DNA from: Nitrosotalea sp. | Lineage (GTDB): Archaea; Thermoproteota; Nitrososphaeria; Nitrososphaerales; Nitrosopumilaceae | Length of the DNA: 63,091 bases | Reading direction: 5' to 3' | NCBI GenBank assembly: GCA_029850515.1 | Contig: JARCRW010000029.1 | Span: 1-63,091, forward strand | In this document: piece after piece, positions 14,528 through 21,507 of the stretch | How positions within the stretch are numbered: position 1 is the first letter of the stretch | How the letters are laid out: each line of letters starts with the position of its first letter | Made by a program: the position numbers and the translations under genes | Notes under the pieces: model-generated | Told to the model about the DNA's origin: nothing | The model's database searches: none | The model's input: only the letters and a program-made list of their open reading frames with translations

Positions 14528-15385
14528 TTATCGCTTGGCGTAACTTATTGCATAGTCGATCATTTCTTTTGGTATGTTTCTTTTGGCAACTTTTGCAAGT
14601 CCCTTAAACTCAACTGTGTTATTTACTTCATGTACCACAAATCCACGTTTTTCGTCTTCCATCACATCAATTCCCAATATTCCGCCTCCTACTGCTTTGG
14701 ATGCCTTCATGCAAATGTCTTCCAAGTCCTTTGTAATTTCACATGCAATTGGTTCTGCACCAAGGGCAATGTTTGTCTTAAAGCCACCTGTAGATGTTCT
14801 GTACATTGCCGCGATCAGCTGATCTCCCACTGATATAGCTCGTATGTCTCTTGGGGGACGTTCCACGACTTCTTGTAAATAGTAAATCCTGTCCAATGGC
14901 CCATCATTTAGTTCTCTTACCTCTATTATTGCATCTGCAGTCTCTCTATTTCTTAAGGGCACAACACCTCTTCCCCAACTTCCTATGATTGGCTTTATCA
15001 CGAGGGGATAGCCGTCTTTTTCCAATGTCTCTATTGCAGCTTCGGATGAAAATGTAAAGTATGTTTTTGGAGTGGGTACGTTGTGTTTTTTTAACAACAA
15101 TGATGTTAACATCTTGTTTCCACAATTATTTGCAACCTCCATCCTGTTAATTACTGGTATATCTAAAAATTCCAAGGCTGCTGTAAAATGAAGACCACGA
15201 AAGTAACTAACGCATCTTTCTAAAACGACATCTCCGAAATCATAATTATTTTTCTTACTTTCAGTGGTAAACTGAGTAGTTTTAGCATCGATCATCTTCG
15301 TATCATGTCCAAGCTCGATTGCTTTTTGTTCGAGCATCTTTTCCTCTAGTCTTACTCTATCGAACACAATTCGAACTTTGGGCAT
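14528..15385 (-). CDS. argX: LysW-glutamate ligase (ATP-grasp), arginine branch
   Basis: 285 residues and clearly paralogous to the ligase at 8704. It has VRIVFDRVRLEEKML, GYPLVIKPIIGSWGRGV, YYLQEVVERPPRDIR and VVHEVNNTVEFKG. The specificity region reads TSTGGFKTNIALG, with Phe where the other paralogue has Trp. I recall GF-x-TN as the ArgX (glutamate-selecting) signature. It follows directly after a second lysW and argG, which supports the arginine branch: it would attach glutamate to LysW as the first step to ornithine. The assignment of ArgX versus LysX rests on context plus this motif. Confidence 0.85.
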   Translation of the reverse strand: MPKVRIVFDRVRLEEKMLEQKAIELGHDTKMIDAKTTQFTTESKKNNYDFGDVVLERCVSYFRGLHFTAALEFLDIPVINRMEVANNCGNKMLTSLLLKKHNVPTPKTYFTFSSEAAIETLEKDGYPLVIKPIIGSWGRGVVPLRNRETADAIIEVRELNDGPLDRIYYLQEVVERPPRDIRAISVGDQLIAAMYRTSTGGFKTNIALGAEPIACEITKDLEDICMKASKAVGGGILGIDVMEDEKRGFVVHEVNNTVEFKGLAKVAKRNIPKEMIDYAISYAKR

Positions 15386-15553
15386 TTACTCTCCCCAATC
15401 TTCGCCAACTTTCTCAGCATGCTTTAATTCACATACGCCACCATTCTTAGAAGCAATCTCAAAATCTGCCCCACAATCAGGACATGAGACTATCTCTCCA
15501 ACACTTGCGTCGTCTGGAATTTTTATTATTGCATCACATTCTGGACAATTCAT
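15386..15553 (-). CDS. lysW: Amino-group carrier protein LysW, second copy
   Basis: 55 residues from ATG 15553. It begins MNCPECDAIIKIPDD, has CPDCGADFEI, and ends in the canonical GEDWGE, whose last Glu is the attachment site. A GTG at 15568 is in frame and would overlap the argG stop, but the ATG is preceded by GAGGTGA at a good distance and matches the start of other LysW proteins. The stop is immediately followed by the argX ATG with no gap. This copy should carry glutamate for arginine synthesis; compare the Gln-ending copy at 9549. Confidence 0.92.
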   Translation of the reverse strand: MNCPECDAIIKIPDDASVGEIVSCPDCGADFEIASKNGGVCELKHAEKVGEDWGE

Positions 15554-15564
15554 TCTTTGATCAT

Positions 15565-16755
15565 TCACCTCTTTTTTAGTAATTTATTAGCTTCTGTTGA
15601 TTGAAGTCCCCATAGCTCAACGAATCCTTTTCCAAGAGTCTGATCGAAAGTTGAACCAGCTCCATATGTTGCCAGATCATGGCTATACAATGAATATTCT
15701 GATTTTCTTCCAACAACTCTGAGGCTTCCTTTGAACATTTTGAGCTTGACAGTTCCGCTAACCCTCTTTTGTGTAGCATTGATAAACATATCTAAATCTG
15801 ATTTTAGCGGATCTTGCCACAGTCCAGAATATGCAAGCCATGACCATTCTGCATCAACCATTGCCTTGAACTTTAACTCGTGTTTTGTCAAAACCATTTT
15901 TTCAAGATCAGTATGTGCCTCAATAATGCATGTAGCACCAGGTGTCTCATAGACTTCCCTTGATTTTATACCTACTACTCTGTCTTCGATGTGGTCTACA
16001 ATTCCGACTCCGTTTGCACCTGCTTTTTTGTTGATGTATTTGATTAGTTCAATTGATTTCATACGTTTTCCATCAACTGTAACGGGTATTCCATTTTCAA
16101 ATTTTATTTCTAAATATTGTGGATTCTCTGGCAAATTTTTTGTCTTGACCCAGATGAATGCATCATCCGGTGGCTCTGAAAATGCATCTTCCATGTCTCC
16201 ACCTTCAATTGCTCTTCCCCACAAGTTTTGATCAATACTGAATCTTTTTGCGGCGGTATCGATTGGTATGTTGTGTTTTTGTGCATATTTCAATTCTACA
16301 TCTCTCGTGAGATTGAGATCACGTATTGGTGCAATGATTGGAAGATTAGAACCTGAACGATACGTGACATCAAATCTTACTTGATCATTTCCTTTTCCTG
16401 TACAGCCATGTGCAAGTACTGATGCGTTTTCTTTTTCTGCAACTTCTACTACTTTTTGCGCAATCAATGGACGTGCAAGTGCCGTTGCAAGGCAATATTT
16501 TTTTTGGTATAAGGCATTTGCCTTGATGGCTGGAAAAATAAAACTGTCTACAAACTCTTGTCGTGCATCAATGTTGTAATGCTTTAAAACACCAAGACTT
16601 TTCGCCTTGGCTGAAATTTTTTTTAAATTATCCTCTTGGCCAACATCGACTGTAACTGTTATCACGTCAAGATTGTGTTTTTCTTGAAGATATTTTATCA
16701 CGACAGAAGTATCAAGTCCGCCTGAGAAAGCTAGAACTGCCTTTCCTTTCATCAT
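15565..16755 (-). CDS. argG: Argininosuccinate synthase
   Basis: 396 residues, full family length. The N-type ATP-pyrophosphatase P-loop is VLAFSGGLDTSVVIKYL at about residues 7-23. Family stretches LAHGCTGKGNDQVRF and WGRAIEGGDMEDAF follow, and it ends FVELWGLQS. It joins citrulline and aspartate using ATP. No argH or ornithine carbamoyltransferase lies in the window. It leads the argG-lysW-argX unit. The first of two ATG codons (ATGATG) is taken, with a TATA-like stretch at 16783-16795 about 30 bases upstream. Confidence 0.96.
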   Translation of the reverse strand: MMKGKAVLAFSGGLDTSVVIKYLQEKHNLDVITVTVDVGQEDNLKKISAKAKSLGVLKHYNIDARQEFVDSFIFPAIKANALYQKKYCLATALARPLIAQKVVEVAEKENASVLAHGCTGKGNDQVRFDVTYRSGSNLPIIAPIRDLNLTRDVELKYAQKHNIPIDTAAKRFSIDQNLWGRAIEGGDMEDAFSEPPDDAFIWVKTKNLPENPQYLEIKFENGIPVTVDGKRMKSIELIKYINKKAGANGVGIVDHIEDRVVGIKSREVYETPGATCIIEAHTDLEKMVLTKHELKFKAMVDAEWSWLAYSGLWQDPLKSDLDMFINATQKRVSGTVKLKMFKGSLRVVGRKSEYSLYSHDLATYGAGSTFDQTLGKGFVELWGLQSTEANKLLKKR

Positions 16756-16910
16756 CGAGGTTTTCTGTGATCAGAATTTAGCATTTATCTTTTATGATCA
16801 GTAATCGATCTAGTTTTTATTTTTTAAAAAATAATGAAATCGGTTTTACTATTTGTGAGATAAGGTAAGTTAGTCCAAGCTAAAATTCGATCACTATTTA
16901 AGATAAATAT

Positions 16911-16925
16911 TATAACGACGTTATA
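16911..16925. promoter_or_regulatory. Perfect 15-bp palindrome upstream of ABC transporter genes
   Basis: TATAACGACGTTATA is symmetric around its central base. It lies just after the TATA-like TTTAAGATAAATATT (16897-16911), at or just before the expected transcription start. That is where an archaeal repressor would block initiation. It is a candidate operator; the regulator is unknown. Confidence 0.45.
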
Positions 16926-16976
16926 TGATAATTGTTCCCCGTTCGGGCCATGAGTTACTTGGGAGAATTATATCAT
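16925..16976 (+). promoter_or_regulatory. Candidate structured 5' leader reaching into the start codon
   Basis: The arm ATGATAATTGTTCCCC (16925-16940) can pair, with small bulges, with GGGAGAATTATATCAT (16961-16976), which includes the first bases of the ATG at 16975. A CCC-GTTC-GGG mini-hairpin starts in the 5' arm. If the transcript begins near 16925, as the TATA position suggests, the leader would be one hairpin hiding the start codon. No known riboswitch class was recognised. Confidence 0.35.
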
Positions 16977-17751
16977 GACAAAACTTCAGGCCAAAAATAT
17001 TGTAAAACATTTTGATCATAATGGAAATTCTGTTGTTGCATTAGATGGTATTAATCTAAAAGTGGAAGAAGGTGATTTCATATGCATAGTTGGTCCATCG
17101 GGATGCGGAAAATCTACATTCTTGAATATTATAGCGGGCCTTGAAAAGCCAGACTCGGGAGAGATTCTGTTAAATGACAAACCTATCTCTGATCCTGGAC
17201 CTGATAGGACTATGGTTTTCCAAGAGGGCGCGCTCTTCCCCTGGCTCAAAGTAATTGATAATGTAGAATTTGGACTAAAAATGGCAGGTATTCCAAAAGA
17301 TGAACGCAGAGATATATCTGAGAGATATCTTGACATGATGCAGCTTACTAAATTTGCAGACTCGTATACGTACCAACTATCGACCGGAATGAAGCAAAGG
17401 GTTGCAATAGCGAGGGCACTTGCAATGGATCCTGAAATTCTTTTGATGGATGAGCCTTTTGCAGCACTTGATTCCCAGACCAGGGATCTGCTATTGGTTG
17501 AATTGCAATTGATCTGGGAGAGGACAAAAAAGACTATAATATTTGTAACACACAACATTTCAGAATCTGTAATACTTGGAAATAAAGTTGAGATCTTCAA
17601 AAACCGACCTTCTAAAATCAAAAAGGAAATTCTAATCGATTATAGGAGACCGCGACTTGCAGAGGACGTAAACCTTCAAAAATATTACCATGAAATTCTC
17701 CAAGAATTAAAATCAGAAGTAATGGCACGCTCAAGGGATGATTTAAAATGA
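16975..17751 (+). CDS. ABC transporter ATP-binding protein, NitT/TauT type
   Basis: 258 residues. Walker A is VGPSGCGKSTFLNIIAGL at about 41-58. The Q-loop follows in MVFQEGALFPWLKV, the signature is LSTGMKQRVAIARALA, Walker B is ILLMDEPFAALDSQT, and the switch His is in FVTHNISES. The FQEGALFPW stretch is typical of the nitrate/sulfonate/taurine group (TauB/SsuB/ThiZ). The signature Thr (LSTGM, not LSGGM) is common in that group. It couples ATP hydrolysis to import with the permease encoded next, with a four-base overlap. The substrate is unknown because no binding protein gene is adjacent. Confidence 0.92.
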   Translation: MTKLQAKNIVKHFDHNGNSVVALDGINLKVEEGDFICIVGPSGCGKSTFLNIIAGLEKPDSGEILLNDKPISDPGPDRTMVFQEGALFPWLKVIDNVEFGLKMAGIPKDERRDISERYLDMMQLTKFADSYTYQLSTGMKQRVAIARALAMDPEILLMDEPFAALDSQTRDLLLVELQLIWERTKKTIIFVTHNISESVILGNKVEIFKNRPSKIKKEILIDYRRPRLAEDVNLQKYYHEILQELKSEVMARSRDDLK

Positions 17752-18509
17752 AAACAAAAATTTTCTATAAGCAAATTTTATTTTACGTAGGAATTATCGT
17801 GGCTTGGCAAGTCATATTTATGACACATGTTATACCTTCACAAGATCTTCCATCTCCATTACAGGTAGGACAATTATTGTTCAAGGAAGCTGTAAATGGG
17901 AGTCTACTATACGCGATTGGAACCAGTATGTGGAGGCTAGTTGTTGGCTTGATTATTGCCATTGTGGGGGGTTTGATTTTGGGAATCTTTATGGCCAAAA
18001 TAGAGGTAGCCAATCAGACAATAGGTTCTCTCATGTTGGGGTTACAATCAATTCCTTCTGTTGCTTGGGTACCTCTTGCACTTCTGTGGTTTGGTCCTAC
18101 TGATGCAGGTACCATTTTTGTAGTAGTAGCAGGTGCTCTATTTGCAATCTCGATCAATACTCATTCTGGAATAAAGAACATTCCTCCAACTTACATTGCA
18201 GCAGGAAGAAATATGGGAGCAAGTGGTTTACAGCTTATCACAAACGTGATGATTCCTGCAGCACTTCCTTATCTGATCTCTGGTTTCAAACAAGGATGGG
18301 CATATGCCTGGAGAGGCGTCATTGCGGCAGAAATAATATTTTCTATTGCAGGACTTGGATTTTTACTAAATTTTGGTAAACACGATAATGACATCTCTCA
18401 AGTTACTGGCATTCTTATAATTATAATGATAATTGGAATTCTAGTTGATGGTTTTGTATTCAAAAAACTTGAAGCCAAAATCTTAGTACGTTGGGGACTG
18501 CTTAAATAA
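17748..18509 (+). CDS. ABC transporter permease, NitT/TauT type
   Basis: 253 residues with about six membrane segments (for example LFYVGIIVAWQVIFM at 11-25 and VGLIIAIVGGLILGIFM at 66-82). The cytoplasmic EAA loop reads AAGRNMGASGLQLITNVMIP, the coupling site to the ATPase. It is the SsuC/TauC/ThiX-like BPD_transp_1 domain. Translation is coupled to the ATPase gene (ATGA overlap). Substrates of this family include nitrate, taurine, bicarbonate and thiamine precursors. None can be chosen from the sequence, and the binding protein must be encoded elsewhere. Confidence 0.92.
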   Translation: MKTKIFYKQILFYVGIIVAWQVIFMTHVIPSQDLPSPLQVGQLLFKEAVNGSLLYAIGTSMWRLVVGLIIAIVGGLILGIFMAKIEVANQTIGSLMLGLQSIPSVAWVPLALLWFGPTDAGTIFVVVAGALFAISINTHSGIKNIPPTYIAAGRNMGASGLQLITNVMIPAALPYLISGFKQGWAYAWRGVIAAEIIFSIAGLGFLLNFGKHDNDISQVTGILIIIMIIGILVDGFVFKKLEAKILVRWGLLK

Positions 18510-18517
18510 TTTTTATT

Positions 18518-19567
18518 CTAATCTCTTTTCTTCCAGATTACAATGCTGACTATGACAGCTGAAATTGGTATTACTATCAAAAGATAATTTCTGAAATCGC
18601 CCGTTGGTGATGGTGAATCAGATTGGTCAAATCCTGAAATTGTCAGATATGATGTAGATCTTGGGTGCAGAGACAGGGCTACATGCCAATATCCATTCGA
18701 GTCTTTACTCTGTACAAATTCTACTGGCTTGTTATTTGACAGCACTGAAAATTTCTCTGAACCTGATTCTTCTGGAAACATGAAATTTACAAACCCAGTG
18801 TCTGGAAATGGATATCTGACAGTTGCAGTAATACTGTGTATTGAATTATCAAACTTAACATCAGTAACAGAACCTGAAGTCAGGTATGTGAAATTGTATG
18901 GCTTGCCGTCTTTGATGATTGATACAGGCAGTGAAGGATCATCTCCTACCACAAAACAACTGTAAAAACTCACCATTGCAGCATGTTGGGGATCTGGGTA
19001 CATGGAAAATGCAATCTTTTGTCCTGGATCTATCTTATCAATTGTCTCAACACTCTTGCCAACATCCAAAAACTTGCCATCTTTTCCATATATTGCAGCA
19101 TATACCTTTATTCCATAAGCTGGTAAGGTGTCATTATTTACAATAAAACCTGTTTCATGGCCATCAACGTGTTTTCTTAATGTCTTGTCATAGATTATTT
19201 CAATATCTGTAAAATTGTGATCTGTCACAACAAAACTAACCTGAGGTTTTTCCAGAGTTGCATTTTTTCCTTCAACTTGAAGTATCTTGAGATTAAATGG
19301 AATATCCTTTTGAGAATTCACAGTTGATAAAATATATTTTTCTGATATAGTCTTGTCATTATCTTTTACATTGATTGTGATTGTCGGAATTATTGCCTTG
19401 GCTTCAGTATTTTTTACTGCACCAATTACTGTATAAGTTCCATTTATATCGTAAAATCCCTTGAATTCATTATCTGGGATCCATACATTAGCAGATGCAG
19501 GATGAGTAGCAACAAATCCTAAACCGATCATTACTGTAAATATGGACACTATGACAAACAATTGCAT
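18518..19567 (-). CDS. Cell-surface protein with signal peptide and C-terminal anchor
   Basis: 349 residues. The signal peptide is at 1-26 (VIVSIFTVMIGLGFVATHPASA). A large extracellular beta-rich part follows with many Asn-x-Ser/Thr sites (NGT, NFT, NDT). Residues about 325-345 (YLLIVIPISAVIVSIVIW) form a membrane anchor followed by KKRD. It faces the ABC genes tail to tail, eight bases apart. The domain around GAVKNTEAKAIIPTITINVK resembles the FxLYD-like interaction domains of archaeal surface proteins, but I cannot name a family with confidence. Confidence 0.75.
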   Translation of the reverse strand: MQLFVIVSIFTVMIGLGFVATHPASANVWIPDNEFKGFYDINGTYTVIGAVKNTEAKAIIPTITINVKDNDKTISEKYILSTVNSQKDIPFNLKILQVEGKNATLEKPQVSFVVTDHNFTDIEIIYDKTLRKHVDGHETGFIVNNDTLPAYGIKVYAAIYGKDGKFLDVGKSVETIDKIDPGQKIAFSMYPDPQHAAMVSFYSCFVVGDDPSLPVSIIKDGKPYNFTYLTSGSVTDVKFDNSIHSITATVRYPFPDTGFVNFMFPEESGSEKFSVLSNNKPVEFVQSKDSNGYWHVALSLHPRSTSYLTISGFDQSDSPSPTGDFRNYLLIVIPISAVIVSIVIWKKRD

Positions 19568-19662
19568 TTGATGACGTTCAGCTAAGAGTCAATCTTTAAT
19601 TTTAATCTAGGTGTTAATTCTCATGTCTGTTACTTGTGATGCGAAAATTTTTGTTTACTTGA

Positions 19663-20418
19663 TTATCTTAGTCTATGTAAGAGATCCAATGCACCTGCAA
19701 AGTCATTTGGAGAGCTAATCAGTACATTTCCTGCAATCCTGTCTACCTGCTTTACAAATCCTACAATATCTTTGCTATATTCTGACCAGTCAAGATTTAG
19801 CATTTGAGCAGATTTCGTGTTTTTCTCAGATGATAGCAACACGCATGGGATTATCTTGAATCCTTGAGGTTTTAGTATGTCCACCATTCTAGTGACCTGA
19901 TTGATAGAACTTATGACTTGAGTGACAAATCCCTTTGGCTGGGCTTCTATTTTTTTGTGCATCTTTTCAAAATCAGGATTACTTGAGACTGAGAGAAACA
20001 TGTCGATTCTTTTTCCAAAGCCTTGTTCGTTAAACTGTTTTACTATGTCACTCGGAACCAGTCCTGAATCTTTTGGACCTGATGGCGGAGTATCTCCCTT
20101 GAGGACCAGAACTCCGTTTAGATTCAATAAAATGGCATCACATATTGTCTGTGTAATTGAGGTAAGATTTCTGTCACGAACACGTATGCTTGCAGTGATT
20201 CGTATCTTACTGTTAGAATTTCGTATGAAAAATCCAGCTGTAATTGGTGAAACCCTGGGAATTCCAAGAACTGAATCCGTCAGATGAATTCCATCGCTTG
20301 TCTGACCAATCTTGATAGCTCTCTCCTTTAGTCTTTCAACAGATTCTGAGAGCTGGTCATGAGACAATACTGTATCTTGGATAACTTTTGGAGGATTAAT
20401 CTCATAAATTATGGTCAT
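19663..20418 (-). CDS. Methylenetetrahydrofolate reductase-like protein
   Basis: 251 residues, TIM-barrel MetF-like fold. It starts with YEINPPKV (the family's E-x-x-P-P), has IRITASIRVRDRNLTSITQT, then LNGVLVLKGDTPPSGPKD, which corresponds to the GDPP region of MetF, and ends in SPNDFAGALDLL. It is shorter than bacterial MetF (about 290). It should reduce methylene-THF (or a related C1 carrier) to methyl-THF, the methyl donor for the divergent metH genes. About 100 bases separate the two start codons, so control may be shared. The FAD site cannot be confirmed by eye. Confidence 0.75.
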   Translation of the reverse strand: MTIIYEINPPKVIQDTVLSHDQLSESVERLKERAIKIGQTSDGIHLTDSVLGIPRVSPITAGFFIRNSNSKIRITASIRVRDRNLTSITQTICDAILLNLNGVLVLKGDTPPSGPKDSGLVPSDIVKQFNEQGFGKRIDMFLSVSSNPDFEKMHKKIEAQPKGFVTQVISSINQVTRMVDILKPQGFKIIPCVLLSSEKNTKSAQMLNLDWSEYSKDIVGFVKQVDRIAGNVLISSPNDFAGALDLLHRLR

Positions 20419-20518
20419 AATTGACTGTCCTGACTACTTGATTATAACCTTTGAAGGGAATTTACATCATATCAAAACAAAACAGAATTAAATCGATGAT
20501 AATCTATCTGAGTTGTAA

Positions 20519-21481
20519 TTGACTGAAAAAATACATCTAGATGTTTTGATGAAAAATAAAGTTGTGCTCTTTGATGGTGCAATGGGTACTGAAATCCAAA
20601 AACTAAATCCTAAACCCGAGGACTTTCCAGACGGTAAGGATGGATTCAATGATGGACTCTCGTTTACGAGACCCGAGTGGATAAAAAAGATCCACCGTTC
20701 ATACCTACAAGCTGGAGCAGACTGTATTGAGACCAATACATTTGGTTCGAACAAGCTAAAGCTAGATGAGTATGGATATGGAGACCAGACATTAGATTTT
20801 AACAAAAAAATAGCACAACTTGCAGTTGATGTAGTACAAGAATTTACCGATAAACCGCGATATGTGATAGGTTCTATGGGACCAACAGGTTTTCTTCCAA
20901 GCTCAAACGATCCATCTCTTGGACAAATAAAACTTGATGAAATTCGAGATGCATTTGAAATCCAAGCAGAGGGTCTCATCATTGGTGGGGTAGATGCCTT
21001 GTTGATTGAAACAAGCCAGGACATCTTGGAGGTAAAGCTTGCAATTGAAGCATGTCATAACGCATTTAAAAAAACTGGCAAGAAGGTTCCTATAATTGCA
21101 AATGTAACATTAGACAAGTATGGAAAAATGCTCCTTGGTACAAACATCCAAGCTGCCTATACTACAGTATCGGAGATGGGAATTGACGCGTTTGGACTGA
21201 ACTGTTCTACTGGTCCTAATGAAATGATTCCAAGTGTGCAATGGTTAAACGAGCAAAATTCCTTGCCATTGCTTGTTGTACCAAATGCTGGAATGCCTGA
21301 AAATCAGGGGGGCAGAGCAGTCTACAAGATGGAGCCAAAAGATATGGCACGTGTAATGGCTGATTTTTTGGATCAATACCACAATGTGAGAATAATTGGA
21401 GGATGCTGCGGCACAACTGTTGACCATATTTCACTTCTACGTAAAGTAATTGACGAAAAGGCCGCAGAGAATAACCGCTAG
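20519..21481 (+). CDS. metH: Methionine synthase, homocysteine-binding subunit (MetH N-terminal half)
   Basis: 320 residues, equal to the first module of MetH. VVLFDGAMGTEIQKLNPKPE is the typical start, followed by AGADCIETNTFGSN. The zinc ligands are in FGLNCSTGP and IGGCCGTT. It binds and activates homocysteine. In most bacteria this module is fused to the rest of MetH; here it is a separate gene, and the other modules follow after 26 bases. The TTG start at 20519 gives the expected N-terminus. It lies divergent from the MetF-like gene. Confidence 0.93.
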   Translation: MTEKIHLDVLMKNKVVLFDGAMGTEIQKLNPKPEDFPDGKDGFNDGLSFTRPEWIKKIHRSYLQAGADCIETNTFGSNKLKLDEYGYGDQTLDFNKKIAQLAVDVVQEFTDKPRYVIGSMGPTGFLPSSNDPSLGQIKLDEIRDAFEIQAEGLIIGGVDALLIETSQDILEVKLAIEACHNAFKKTGKKVPIIANVTLDKYGKMLLGTNIQAAYTTVSEMGIDAFGLNCSTGPNEMIPSVQWLNEQNSLPLLVVPNAGMPENQGGRAVYKMEPKDMARVMADFLDQYHNVRIIGGCCGTTVDHISLLRKVIDEKAAENNR

Positions 21482-21507
21482 GTATTTAGAAAAAGTACTA
21501 GAGAACG

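Noticed and set aside
16925-16976. TPP or other known riboswitch in the ABC transporter leader
   Set aside because: The conserved CTGAGA and ACCTGAT elements of the TPP class are missing and the leader is too short; it is kept only as an unclassified hairpin.
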